DNA from: Primulina eburnea
Lineage: Eukaryota > Streptophyta > Magnoliopsida > Lamiales > Gesneriaceae
Assembly: GCF_022965805.1 (NCBI RefSeq)
Contig: NC_133106.1
Span: forward strand, 32,353,913-32,417,912
Direction: 5' to 3'
DNA: 64,000 nt
The position numbers and the translations under genes were made by a program. Under the pieces are notes generated by a model. That model was not told the DNA's origin, searched no databases, and was given only the letters and a program-made list of their open reading frames with translations. Positions 21,500 through 33,004 of this stretch are shown piece after piece (the first letter of the stretch is position 1; every line of letters begins with the position of its first letter).

Positions 21500-21824
21500 A
21501 TTCGAGCTCACGATCTACCTAAACGAGCCGAGCTCGAACCCGAGCTCGTGAACCACTTAAACGAGCCGAGCTCGAGCTCGAGCTCGAGCTCACGAGCCAG
21601 CTAAACGAGCCGAGCTCAATTTTGAGCTCACGAACCTATTATCGAACATGTTCACGAGCTAACGAGCCGAACATCATTAATCTCAAGCTCGGCTCAACAA
21701 AATTGTCGAGCCCAAAATAAGGCTCGGACTCGGTTCGATAAGCTTAACGAACGAGCCCGAACGGGCTTTTTAACGAGCCGAGATCCGAAAAACTCGCGAA
21801 CAGCTCGACTCATTTACATCCCTA
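21500..21824. repeat. hAT right subterminal GAGCTCG repeat region
   Basis: Dense CGAGCTCG, ACGAGCCGAGCTCG and AACGAGCC repeats run to the terminal CTCATTTACATCCCTA. It is the counterpart of 8153-8480. Confidence 0.87.
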
Positions 21825-21832
21825 TTTACAGT

Positions 21833-23508
21833 ACTTATGTAATTATGAAATGATTTTGTAAAATTGTTTTATACAAAAATTTTATAAAAGATTTTAAAAT
21901 TTATTTTTGACACCATATATGCGTTTGAAACAATTTATTTTCTAAAAATATTTTTATAGTTAAAAATAATTAAAAACGTGTTTTGTTAAATAAACAAAAC
22001 GTTATTAATAAATAGTATTGAATTAGACTACCCCCTCACACACGACCCTGTCAGCACTCCTACCCACCCCCTCCAATACCATCACCTACTCCGCCTCTAA
22101 TCCGCCACCAGTACAACCATCGAGACCACCGGCAAGACCTGTACAACCACACAGCCCACAGCCGTGACTAATCCCACACCCGTCACCTCCACCATGTCCA
22201 ATCCTACCACCAGATCCATCCCCTGCATCTAGCAGCCCCCATCGTCACCAACTCCACCACTAATACTTCCGGCATTTACTATTGCACCATCACCACCTCC
22301 TAGAATACCATCTCCACCTAGCCCTTGACGTGAACAGTTCCACCACCCAGACCTCGGGCTTTTTTAAAAAAATAATATTATTTTAAAAACAATGTATTAA
22401 AATATTGTAGAAGTGGGAGTTTGTAAAAATATTGTAAGCTGTGTTTTTTCATCCGGACAGACTGTGACGGATTCTTAAAGAATCCGTGACTAAGAATCCG
22501 TGCCACGCAGTCACGGGTTCTCGGACTCCGTGACTCCTTCCTTTAAATTGCGCGCAATTCATTGATTTTTTTGTCATTCCTCATCGCCTCGGCTTCGATT
22601 TCTTTGCGTAGATTTTTTGGTGTAAAATGCTTAAAGGTTGTTAAAGCAATTCTTGTTTCCGACTGTGTTCCGAACGTTATTCTATCCAGCATCAATAATT
22701 TTGAAATTTTTGACAGGTATAATTTTTTTTATTCATTATTAAATTAATTTTATTTTATAATGTTATTTTTTGATAAATATGTTTAATATTGTTAGGTGAT
22801 TACATCACTTTTTGATTTTGTCATTTCGTACGAGGGACTCTGAAAAGGTAACGTTGTTATTTTTTTTTTTTATAATATTGAAATTATTTTTGAATTTATT
22901 GTTGTTATTATTACGAGAGTAATGAAAATTTTATTTAGATAGTTGTTATATTTATGAGATAAATTATTATTTTTTGAGACTGTGACTCACCTCTTTTACC
23001 GTGACTCCCCTCCTTTTCTTTATTTTTTTTTCAAAAAATTAGAATTTTTTTAAGATTGATTTAGAAGATATTAGTGTAATAATATTTTTATTAAATATTG
23101 AATTTAATTAAAAAATTAGAATTTAGATAATATTGATTTTAATCCGCATAAATATTTTATTATTTTTTAAGATTTTCACGGAGTCACGGATGTATAAAAT
23201 TAGAATATTTTTTAAGATTAATTCTTTTAAAAAAATTATAATTTCTTTAAAGATTGATTTAGAGGAGATTATTGTAATAAAATTTTTAGTTAAAAATTGT
23301 ACATAAAACTAATTATTATAGTCATTCAAACGATATTTAAATTCTAATTATTAATTTTTTCATACACGGTTATTAAACAAATTATTTGTTATGTTGTGGT
23401 ACACCAAATTATAAAATATAGTTATAATATTTTTATTGAAATTATTAATTCGTGTATATTTTAATATATTTCAATGTAGATAATTTTATAGGTTTATATA
23501 TTCTTTAA

Positions 23509-23511
<3 letters not shown>
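21833..23511. other. Intergenic DNA with C-rich and palindromic stretches
   Basis: About 22030-22360 is C-rich and low complexity (CCACCA/CACCTCC), with no clean frame. About 22455-22550 has nested palindromes (GGATTCTTAAAGAATCC, AATCCGTGACT, AGTCACGG); similar GTGACTCC/GGAGTCACGG strings recur near 22980-23010 and 23175. This may be the decayed outer end of the MULE-PMD unit that follows, but no matching inverted copy was found on the right. Confidence 0.45.

Positions 23512-23578
<67 letters not shown>
23512..23578. repeat. (TA)n microsatellite, left part
   Basis: A pure TA run interrupted by the MITE at 23579-23760 and continuing after it, so originally one tract. Confidence 0.95.
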
Positions 23579-23581
<3 letters not shown>

Positions 23582-23756
23582 TGAGTCTCATGTGAGACCG
23601 TCTCACGGATCATAATCTGTGAGACGGGTCAACCCTACCCATATTCACAATAAAAAGTAATACTCTTAGCATAAAAAATGATACTTTTTCATGGGTGACC
23701 CAAATAAGAGACCCGTCTCACAAATAATACCCGTGAGACCGTCTCACACAAGTTTT

Positions 23757-23760
<4 letters not shown>
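23579..23760 (+). mobile_element. Foldback MITE, GAGACNGTCTC family, copy inserted in (TA)n
   Basis: A well-preserved 182-bp copy starting GAGTGAGTCTCATGTGAGAC and ending AGTTTTTGTC, with both GTGAGACCGTCTCAC palindromes intact. It sits inside a TA tract, so its target duplication is TATATATAT by default. Confidence 0.88.

Positions 23761-23811
<51 letters not shown>
23761..23811. repeat. (TA)n microsatellite, right part
   Basis: Continuation of the TA tract after the MITE. Confidence 0.95.
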
Positions 23812-23814
<3 letters not shown>

Positions 23815-24044
23815 ATTTTTTAAAAAAATCTTACCAAATAATTAGCTTATTCACGAATTTTGATGTATTTATTAAATTTAAAATAAAATAATCATATTTA
23901 TCACAATTATCAATTCATCGTCAGCATCCACATTCTATTATTTAAAATAGCGAAACAAAATAATTTTATTTAATATAAAATATTAGTTACGTTTTCTTGA
24001 TATAAAATATAAAATTTTTTATATCCTGATTTTTTGTTTGCAAG

Positions 24045-26209
24045 ATGGCTGAAAATACGGATAATGTGTTATATTTGCGGGATAGGCACATTTCAAACAA
24101 TATCAACGCTGAAAACATGGATGCACTCATACCTCCACGTCGGTCTGACAAATGTCTTTGGAGATTGCTTAATGCTGGGATTCACCTTCGTGTCTGCCGA
24201 TATCTAGCACGCATGGGTTTCTATGGTGTAATTCAGTGTGGTCCTATTAAAAATTATGATAATCATTTGCTTACAGCCATAGTTGAGAGATGGCGTCGTG
24301 AGACACATACATTTCACCTTACAGTTGGTGAGGCAACAATCACCTTACAGGACGTTGCACTTATTTGGGGTTTGAATATTGATGGCAAGCCCATCACCGG
24401 TGTAGATAGCGCATACAACAAACCTACGTTACAACAGCGCTGCGCAACTTGGTTAGGTTTTACGCCTACATCTTCTCAGATTAAAGGTGCACACCTTTAT
24501 CTGACCGCTTTGCTAGACCATTGCCTAAACAATATGATTAATGGTCACAACACTGAAGAGGACGTGGCACAATATTCTCGTTGTGTGGCATTAATGATAA
24601 TTGGTGGATGTATGTTTCCGGACTCGGAAGGTGCTGCTGTGAAACTTATGTATTTGCAGTTTCTTGAAGACATAGAAATGGTGAATACGTTTAGCTGGGG
24701 TTCTGCTATGTTGGCATATCTTTACAGAGAGTTGTGCGACATATCAATGTGATTAAAAGTCGATATTTGTGGGCCTGTTCAGATATTGCAGGTGTTTTTA
24801 CATTTCTACAGTCATTATATTTGTTGTGCTTAATTTTTATTATGATTTGATAAATTCTGTCGTATATTATTGCAGATTTGGGTATGGTCTAGAATTAATC
24901 TTCTTTGCCCTGATAGAGCGCAACAAGTATCTATGTCAGCCGATCAGGTTGCAGATATGCTTCAGGATTTACCATTCCCACCATACGGCGCACAATACTA
25001 ATCAAAATTAATTAACTTGTATTATTATTATTATTTTGTTATGTACTTTTAATGACTATAATGTGTACTTTTATAAATTGCAGGTGGAGACGTGGATTCT
25101 CTTGGACACACACAGTCCATCATTCGGTCCGTATAATGAGAGAAATGCTTGACAGGATGGTAGAAGGGCAGGTAGATACGTAAATTAGTTATTTAAAATT
25201 TGGATTTTTTTTAAATTTTAATCGTATTATTATATTATCAACTCGATAATTTTTATTTTATTTTATTTGCTTCAGTTTCTTTGGATCGTTTATGATATGA
25301 ACTCCCCCGAGGTTGCTAGAATTCTTGATGGAAATAAAATTAATCTATGTCGGTCGGCATGTGCATTGATCAATTTTCATATAGTTGAAATGCATAGACC
25401 AGAGCGGTGTCTTCGACAATTTGGAATGCGTCAAGGTATCCCGCCACCTGCTACTAACTTCGACAAATTCCATAAACTGACGCGACAAGGGCGGAACAAC
25501 TGTGATTGGGCTACGTATCACAAAGATTTTGTAGATATGTGGAATGACAGATATAATTTTGTGATTGATGGAGATTATGTTATACCTGGTACACCCAGCA
25601 TCACTATGGACTATATTGGTTGGTATTATCACATTTCCCAAATATCACTGTCTCCGACAGTGATACCTTCTAACATCATTGGCTACCATCCTGTAGATGC
25701 AAACTACCGACAATTTATCGTAAGACATGTTCAATTTATCTACATATGTATGTATATTTAATTTATTGTATTAAATATAGGTTACATAATATATGCATCT
25801 GTCACAGACACGCCCAGCTCATGTGCAAACTCCACGGACACAAAATGAGTTTGAACCCGGACCATCTACTTCAAATATTACATACACTCCTCCGCATGTG
25901 GTTCCAAGCTTTCCATCGTATGACTATGGTTACCACACTCCAATTGCCGGTAGTTTTACACAATTTTTACAAAGTGACTTTCGACCGTTTATGAATGAGA
26001 GTCGCCCTATATTAAACACGTCGCCCTTAACATTTCAAGAATATTCAGATACAGAAAGGTATGAGGTTGGTGGGAACATAGCTGATACCAGTACATCTGC
26101 AGCCCAAACACGTACGCATGGAGATGCTGAAGAGATGTTAGGTCGTGGACGTAGAGTCATTAGAAGATCTCTGTGTGGCACTGAGAGGCATCTTTACCAT
26201 CAACATTAA
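24045..26209 (+). pseudogene. Plant mobile domain (PMD) gene, second copy, damaged
   Basis: Five exons can be traced: 24045-24791, 24876-24994, 25084-25171, 25276-25719 and 25808-26209. Their phases match the PMD gene at 16379-18492, and exon 3 is 88 nt in both. Exon 1 has the PMD core (LITAIVERWRRETHTFHL with one substitution, ALIWGLNIDGKPITGV, GSAMLAYLYRELC). Two lesions are visible. An in-frame TGA at 24750-24752 (ISM-stop-LKVD) precedes a frame that otherwise runs open to the exon's CAG/GT border. The donor of exon 2 reads AT instead of GT at 24995-24996. Both are C-to-T or G-to-A type changes, as methylation decay would leave. The last exon keeps the family's basic RGRRVIRRSLCGTERHLYH end. 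An extra intron (25720-25807) splits what is exon 4 in the other copy. Confidence 0.85.
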
Positions 26210-26835
26210 CTATTTGTTTCGAGATGCATATTTACTTACATTGTAGTATTGTTTACATTTTTCTAATTTTTTTATTTTAATTTGAAGTTGTTGCAGCAAT
26301 ATTTGATTAGTTATTGCTCGTATCGTTAGTTGTTTTCCTACTCGTGGTGCTAATGGAAATTAAATATTTATAATTTTTAAAATGCTACTAAAACTTTATA
26401 TTGGAATAATGTATATAATTTATTATTCATTTTTTAAAAATACAATTTAGTGTATGTGATTTATTAGTCGTTTATTAATAAATTTACGGATAAAGTTATA
26501 GTAATTAAAAAATCTAAGTATAATTAATAAATCAAGTCAAATAACTCAACATACTTGATATCCAAACATTTTTAAAACAATACAACACTGAATACAATTT
26601 ATTTACTATTTCAATTGAAATGTAAAATCTGTGTCAAAAACATATGTATTTGGCACCATACTTCGATTTTCTCACGTGCATCTACATGCAATAGACAAGA
26701 TTTATTAATAAATATAAAATTTTAATACACAATTTTGATCAATTCACATGTTATCAAGTAAAAATAATGTAAAATGCGTTATCATAGATCTTTTACCTTC
26801 CACGGTGTCTCTCGCTCAGATGATGGTTGATCCAT
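26210..26835. other. Region between the two convergent genes of the second MULE unit
   Basis: AT-rich, with no repeat array and no PTP-like ORF, unlike the same interval in the MULE at 10921-18979. It holds the 3' ends of the PMD pseudogene and the transposase pseudogene. Confidence 0.55.
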
Positions 26836-29495
26836 CTAATTTTTTATGCGTGTCATGCGATCTCTACCAGCCTGCCTCCTTTGTCGACGAACAATATTGT
26901 GTTGTAATTGGAAATTTGGTTCATCCCAGTATTGTTCATCTTGAACCTGGTAGAATCTTCCATCATATGTGTTCACGTATTTGCTCAGTATAAACCATGG
27001 TTGTACAAGCAGTGCAGGATTTAATCCAAACCATTTTGCTGTGGATATAACATGTGAACAAGGAATTCCAAATATTGTCAATTTACCACATGTGCAATCA
27101 CGTGTAGAAATGTTAACAGCTGGTACGTGATGCTGACGAACTGGTCTTGTTCATGTGGCGACGGATGCTGTTTTATCCCTTTGGTCAAATTTTATTACTC
27201 GATGTTCCATTGATTTTTTTGACCACATATCAAATTTAAAGTATGCATAATCAGTCCATGGTTGATTTTTTTCATCATTTTATTACTTCGGGTTCGGCAT
27301 TGAATGAAATAGTAAATGCATCGCTGTAAGGTCAACTCCACTATTTGTAGTTATAGGGAGAAGTCGAACCCCTTTTAACATATCATTAAAACACTCAAAC
27401 ATGTTTGTCGTCATTATCCCTCGTCTTCATCCACAAACATGGGCCGATGACCATTTTTCTTTTGGGATGTTTGACAAATAAGTGAAAGGTGCTGCATTAT
27501 TTGTTTTGATTGCTTCCATTGTGGCATTAAATTTTTCTATTTGGTGTTGCGTCCCTGCTTCCCAACTTAAGTCCTTCAAATGAATGTTTTTTAACTTAAT
27601 GTGGAAATTAGAGCAAACATGCCTCAAACAAAAACGATGAACACCACATGGATGCTTGAAGTCAGGGAGATCTTGCAATGCACTTGTTATACCCGCATGT
27701 CTATTAGATATAAGGCACACACTCCACACCCTTTAGTAACATGTTGTGCAACATTACTTAGGAACCAATGCCAAGACTCATAATTTTCTTCATCAACAAG
27801 AGCAAATGCTCGAGGCAAGACCTTGTTATTGGCATCCAAAGTAATGGTATAATTATTTTGTGCATATACTTGGTATACATATAGATACCGTCTATACTGA
27901 TTATGTTGTGACAATGTCGAAAAACCATCTATACATGGTTTGAAGGCCCAAAATACAAAGTTCAAAATTTTATGTGGCTGGTCATATGGTCGAAGGTTCT
28001 TCCATTCTACAATAGTTCCTGGATTGTACTTCGACAAAGCACCTATATATTTAGGAAGCAAAGTTACAAAGCTGTCCCAAGTATCATAGACGATCTCCAC
28101 AGCGCGTTTCAAACTCTTTCATGCCTTAGCATACGATATAACATACTCATATTTTGCTTTAATACTTTCTCGTACATACTTGATCTCGTATGCATGATTA
28201 CAACGCACGATTCCCAAAAGTGTATTGGCTATTATGTTGACGTCAAGGTTGTGGTGTTCTATTCCCACTTGGCTAGATATGCATGTGTGTTCATCAACAT
28301 ATTTTGTGATCATGAAATAGCCTAATTTCTTTTTCATTGATGCTCGAAGTCCTCACCCACAATTGTCACCTTCTGACTCGTTCTTGCATTTGACCTTCCA
28401 AATTGTCGGAGAAATTTCGACAACGACATATTCACGTCTCAAAACCCAAACTATTAAATCCTTCACTGAATCTATTAAATCTTTTTTGCTCTTAAAAACC
28501 ATTTTCACAGTGAGCTCAGGCCTATCAGGATTGTAAAATTTTGTTCGTGATGCCGAAGGAAGGCCAAAAGAATCTGGAATTTGTTCATCATATACTTCAT
28601 TGAAAAATTGGGGAATTTCACGTAAATGTTGCTCTGGTGCAGTATGAGAGTTCTCTGCCATGTTAGCTCCAGATATCAGGATACGCGATGATGTCCTTTC
28701 ATTTACATTGTCAACGTGGTCATCATCTTCTCCGTCAATTGATGTAGCATACAAATCATCATCGCTATTCATGACATGATGATAACTGTCCCCAAATAAA
28801 TCATCTTACTCATCCATGTGTTCTGTAATTGGGGAGGGAATATTTGGAACCCTAGTAGAACTTTCGAAATTTTTAACATTTGTGGTATTCTCTTCATCAT
28901 CATATGAATTTAAATCAAATTGTCGCGTTCTACTAGAACTTCATGCAACATCAACTCCTGAGGGAACCATGATATGATGATCCCAACCCCTTGGATTAAA
29001 ATCCCATTGGCATGTTCTATTCATCCCACATGCATAGTATTCTTTGGAATGAGCCGTGATATGGTCATCCGAAGGACCAGTGTCGGTCCCAGAATATGTC
29101 TGATTTAACTGTTTATCAACGTGATACATAGAATGTCCTGCTTGATTTAAACCCACCGTTCCCAAATCTTGCGTTATTGCCGGCATGACTGCATCAAAAT
29201 CGTAATCAGTTACGTTCTATAACACTGGCGATGAATCAACATACAAGCACATGCAATCTAGTGCCGACAAATCAAACATAAATTGTAGACTATCATCATC
29301 TGTGATGTAGACATGCTTTTCAATGTAATGAGACAACGAACTATAAGAATATTTCGTTGACAATTTGATGTAAAATTTGATCGGTCCATCTCCAGCATGC
29401 AATGCACATAGTTCACCAATTGGAAAAATGTAATAGACCGTGGTATTTTCATGGGGCTGGTCGCAGAATACTATATCCAACCGTATCATCTTCAA
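26836..29495 (-). pseudogene. Mutator-like transposase, degenerate relative
   Basis: Read from 29495 downward, the fragments follow the same domain order as the intact transposase. They are a PB1-like start (IKLSTKYSY, 29495-29217), an acidic linker, the MuDR region (KMVFKSKKDLIDSVKD, 28772-28353), a helical segment (LLGIVRCNHAYEIKYV), the catalytic core (LDANNKVLPRAFALVDEE; GVHRFCLRHVCSNF) and a SWIM finger (CTCGKLTIFGIPCSH, near 27040-27095). The frame is broken at least five times. The first catalytic segment (VDGTHLY) is destroyed, and the second reads ISNRHAG, so the catalytic Asp is Asn. The Glu context (TTNMFECFN, about 27385-27410) is still recognisable. It cannot be active. Confidence 0.9.
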
Positions 29496-30753
29496 TAATC
29501 ACATAGACACCTACGTAAAGTAGGACACTCACAATATCCATGTCTGGAGCGAAAACTAATATATAATGTCATACAATCATAAAAAAAAATTAATTATGAG
29601 TTTGTTAGACATATATTAAAATAAACTTATATTGACTTAAAAGTTAAATAAATTAAAATCCCCTTAAATAATTACTATTACTATTATTCATTAAAATAAA
29701 TAATGTCAAATAAATTTAATTATAAAATATTTTAATTAAAATTATTAATTTCTTATATTACTTGACATTAACATAAACATATTTATAATATTATATAAAT
29801 TAGATTAATGTGACCAAAGTTATAAAGTAACCAAATACTATTTCATAGTATAAATCCTTACAATTTTTTAAAAATATGTAACAAAATACTTTATAATTTT
29901 ATTTGTATTAAATACAATAATATTAACTCATTCTTATATTAAAATAAATTAATTATATTAAAAACACTAACTGTCCCTCAGTTCACTCCGTCACAGTCAC
30001 CGAGGAGGCAAAGGAAGAATTGGAACACAAGTATACAGAACAAGGTGAAAGCAGCGGTGTTACAAATAACGAGTCATTTTTCTTCTGTTTTCGTTAATTT
30101 ATTGAATTTTTACATATAGAGAGAGATTATATTTGTTCTATGGGTCTTGAATTTGTGGGATAGTTTTAGAGGACGGTATAAAGGTATATATTAGATTTGT
30201 TCTATGGATCTTGAATTCTTGTCCTTTTTTGGGCAGAGATTCTTACTGTTTGAATTGAATTTGTGGGACTACTTTTGACATCATGGATGAGTAGGATTTG
30301 GTTTTGATTTTAAGCTATGGTAGGCGATCACCAGATCAAAACAAGGCTTCCAAAATTTAATATGTTGGAACGAATAGAGATTTTTACTTGCGGCATTTTT
30401 CGGAGTTGTCATTCAAACACCACGTCTTGAATTGATAAAGTTAAAAACTACTCGTGTACTTGAAGGTAAACAATTATTTTATTTTCCTACTGAAAATTAA
30501 ACATAGTTACAAACTGATTTCTCATCAAATATTTTATATTTTTTATGACATGATGATGATGATAAGTAAAGGTACTTCGATAATCCTAGAAGTTGAAAGT
30601 TGATGGATTTGTGTCGAACTTGTAGAACATGGAAGTTTTTCGATTTTGTCGAATTTGTAGAAGATTGAAGTTTATGGATTTGGTGATTATTGAAGAAAGT
30701 TATTTAGTTTTGCATGTGCATTCGTATTTTGGAATTTTGTCGGATTTATAGTA
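29496..30753. other. Intergenic DNA after the second MULE unit
   Basis: Very AT-rich from 29560 to 29960. A GC-richer strip at about 29965-30060 (CTCCGTCACAGTCACCGAGG) looks like the edge of something, but no frame or matching repeat was found. An imperfect direct repeat (ATTTGTTCTATGG...CTTGAATT) occurs near 30130 and 30195. Confidence 0.5.
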
Positions 30754-30951
30754 ATGAAAGTATGTTCGTTGGGTTTATTTGGTACAATTCTTGATAAAGA
30801 TGTTGTGTTCTGGAATGTGATGATCACTGCTTTCGCACAGAACAACCAAGCAGTGATCTACAGCTCCATACCTTCTCTTCGCAATGGCACAAGTTTTTGC
30901 TTCCCTCACGCGATAGGCATTCAATCTCTTTTAACTTCATCAGATACATAA
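30754..30951 (+). pseudogene. PPR-like fragment fused to a piece of the DUF2828 gene
   Basis: Residues ~11-30 read TILDKDVVFWNVMITAFAQN, the cadence of a plant pentatricopeptide repeat (typically DVVSWNVMI). From about 30885 the DNA (CGCAATGGCACAAGT, TTGCTTCC, CTCACGCGATAGGC) matches the DUF2828 gene near 31978-32022 with one deletion. The piece is therefore a mosaic of two gene fragments, not a gene. Confidence 0.5.
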
Positions 30952-31072
30952 ACTTTGTACCCTTAATAATTTCTGGGTTATGTTAAATTGTGAGTAATAA
31001 AATTGCACATCTCTAAATTCAGATATCAGTTGCTAAAATGCTTGTCTTTACAAATATCCGCACTCCAATGAA

Positions 31073-32923
31073 TTAATCTACAACAACCAGCTTCTTGTAT
31101 TCTTCACCAGAAATGGCAGCTTCCATGACAGACTCGGGATTCAGTTTCCCACCATTCTCCAAAAACAGACTCATCAGATTCTTGGAAAACCCACTCACAA
31201 GCGCAACTCCAGCCTTATTCCCCGGCACAGGCGTCGCCCGGGAATCCCTCAAGTTCCAAAACACAATTTCAGGCACACAATCTCCGTATCCGCAGCCCCT
31301 AAACTTCCTCACAATCGCCTCATGATCTGTCTCCCATGGCACATTTGATGCCTGATCAAATTCCATGTCGCTGAACACAAACAGCCTCTTTACAATTTGA
31401 TCCGCCGTCAGCCCACCTTTCATAGCCACTTGCAGTATCAAATCAAACACTTTCTGAAGATCAGTGTTCATTCCCCATTCCATATTTCTAACAAATGATG
31501 TCTTGGATTTTAAAGAATCCCCTTTTATTATGTGAAGTGTTGGGTCCTGGCTGAATGTGATGATCTTCCCTTTCCAAGGATTTTGGCTCAGTTCCGATAG
31601 CAGAACACCCAGAGCAACAGAGACTTCCATCGGTATTCCCTCCATACTCCCGGAAACATCACATATTGCGAGGGAATTACTCAGTTTCCCTTTCTTTGCC
31701 ATGTCCTCCACCATTCTTTTCCACTGAAGCTCCGCCACTTGGCCGCCATCTCCATCTCCCAATGCTGCAATTATCTCGTGAGGTAGCAAAGCTCCGGCTG
31801 CGATTTTTGTTTGACCGCTCTTCACCTTCTGGAGATATTCTAGGAATCTTTCCTTATCATGCTTCAAGAATTTTTCCTTGTACAGTTTCATTGCCACGGA
31901 AGCCACCCTGTTATAAGGAATTGATCCCCAATCATTGTTTCCTATGTAAACCTCAGGCAATTCCAAAGCCTTGCGCAATGGCACAAGTACTTGCTTCCTC
32001 AAACGATCCCTCACACGGTAGGCGTAATGTTCATCATCGATTCCTTGGTATTCCGGATACTCCTCCTTAGGAAACACCTTTCTTGCGATAGTTTCACACA
32101 ATAAGGTGATCTTATCAAAGGAAGAATCCAAAGAGGGACACCATTTTGCTGCCAGACTGATCTTGAACATATCACCTGAATCCAGCAGCTTCGTGTCTGA
32201 TCTCAAACTCTCTGCAAAAAGATCAGATACTCGATCATGGAAGAACTTAAAGTCAGGATCTTGGTTAAATCTATCGACCACCCTTTTCGCCATGGAGATC
32301 CTTTTTTCTTCCTTGGACAAATTAGAGTCGATTTTCCCGAAAATTTTACCCCTTCTCACTATTCTCCTCTTTCCTCGGCCGCGACCCACTGCCCTTCTAA
32401 CACCACCTTTCCCAAATTTTCGAGCATCTGCGCCTTCAAGAAGACGGAACAGAATCTCTAGCAAATCCTTATAGTATCCGAAGTCCGCCAAAGATGCGAC
32501 GTTAGAAGCCAGGGTTCTGGGATGATGCTTGTACAGCCACAACGCAGCGGTGTAGTATCCTTCTCTATCAGACTTCCCGGTTCCGCGGACTCCTCGCAGA
32601 TTGCAAACTAGCCTCAGTGTCTTCAAAGGGTCCTCATTCCAAGCAAGCTGCAGACGCTGGACCAAGATTTCCGGGGGGGTGTCGGGGACGACATGGAAGA
32701 AGAAATCCAGCAGTGGATTGCCCGAGGAAAGGAAAGTCGGGGAGAAGTTCTCCGTGAGTCCCATTGGCGGGTTGTTGCGAATGGTAGGATTGTTGAAATT
32801 TTCCACCATGAGGTCTATGAACGGGTCTTTTTTGGCCATGGCGGCGGATTCCGTGGCAGAAGATTGCTGGTTGTAGATCTCCGGGGGGCCGAGAAGGGTT
32901 GTAATTGCCATTTGTTGCGCCAT
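31073..32923 (-). CDS. DUF2828 family protein with von Willebrand A domain
   Basis: A single-exon gene of 616 codons from ATG 32923. It matches the plant DUF2828 family (a TROVE-like helical region plus vWA). Residues ~66-150 hold the conserved start (SGNPLLDFFFHVVPDTPPE, TLRLVCNLRGVRGTGKSDR). A basic, Gly/Arg-rich insertion lies at ~170-195 (RRAVGRGRGKRR), followed by a long helical part. The vWA domain begins near 415. Its metal-binding MIDAS residues are all present: D422, S424, S426 in CDVSGSM, T487 in NTDLQK and D519 in FSDMEF. Proteins of this type are widespread but poorly characterised; nucleic-acid binding and Mg-dependent ligand binding are inferences from the domains. Length and motifs look intact. 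Confidence 0.93.
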   Translation of the reverse strand: MAQQMAITTLLGPPEIYNQQSSATESAAMAKKDPFIDLMVENFNNPTIRNNPPMGLTENFSPTFLSSGNPLLDFFFHVVPDTPPEILVQRLQLAWNEDPLKTLRLVCNLRGVRGTGKSDREGYYTAALWLYKHHPRTLASNVASLADFGYYKDLLEILFRLLEGADARKFGKGGVRRAVGRGRGKRRIVRRGKIFGKIDSNLSKEEKRISMAKRVVDRFNQDPDFKFFHDRVSDLFAESLRSDTKLLDSGDMFKISLAAKWCPSLDSSFDKITLLCETIARKVFPKEEYPEYQGIDDEHYAYRVRDRLRKQVLVPLRKALELPEVYIGNNDWGSIPYNRVASVAMKLYKEKFLKHDKERFLEYLQKVKSGQTKIAAGALLPHEIIAALGDGDGGQVAELQWKRMVEDMAKKGKLSNSLAICDVSGSMEGIPMEVSVALGVLLSELSQNPWKGKIITFSQDPTLHIIKGDSLKSKTSFVRNMEWGMNTDLQKVFDLILQVAMKGGLTADQIVKRLFVFSDMEFDQASNVPWETDHEAIVRKFRGCGYGDCVPEIVFWNLRDSRATPVPGNKAGVALVSGFSKNLMSLFLENGGKLNPESVMEAAISGEEYKKLVVVD

Positions 32924-32993
32924 CGTACGAAGATTGAAAGCCGGTGTCTTTTTTAAAAGAAGCTTGTTGTGGAATGGAGAATTACATGCATTT

Positions 32994-33004
32994 GTTTATA
33001 TACT
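32994..33004 (-). promoter_or_regulatory. Candidate TATA box of the DUF2828 gene
   Basis: The minus strand reads GTATATAAACAAATG about 75 bp upstream of the start codon, a good plant TATA box by sequence and distance. Confidence 0.45.

Larger units (their letters stand above)
8153..21824 (-). mobile_element. hAT transposon, 13.7 kb, with nested insertions
   Basis: The left end TAGGGATGTAAATGAG matches the inverted right end CTCATTTACATCCCTA exactly over 16 bp. An exact 8-bp target duplication TTTACAGT flanks the element (8145-8152 and 21825-21832), the signature of the hAT superfamily. Both subterminal regions are dense in GAGCTCG/GGCTCG repeats. A broken hAT transposase (minus strand) lies at 8867-10560. 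The element is swollen by an 8.06 kb MULE (10921-18979) and by CCGTCGC/259-bp repeat DNA (about 19007-20318). Because the transposase is broken and N-terminally incomplete, the element is not autonomous now. Confidence 0.92.

Noticed and set aside
22030..22360. Pro-rich protein gene in the C-rich stretch
   Set aside because: No open frame covers it on either strand; it looks like low-complexity or decayed repeat DNA.
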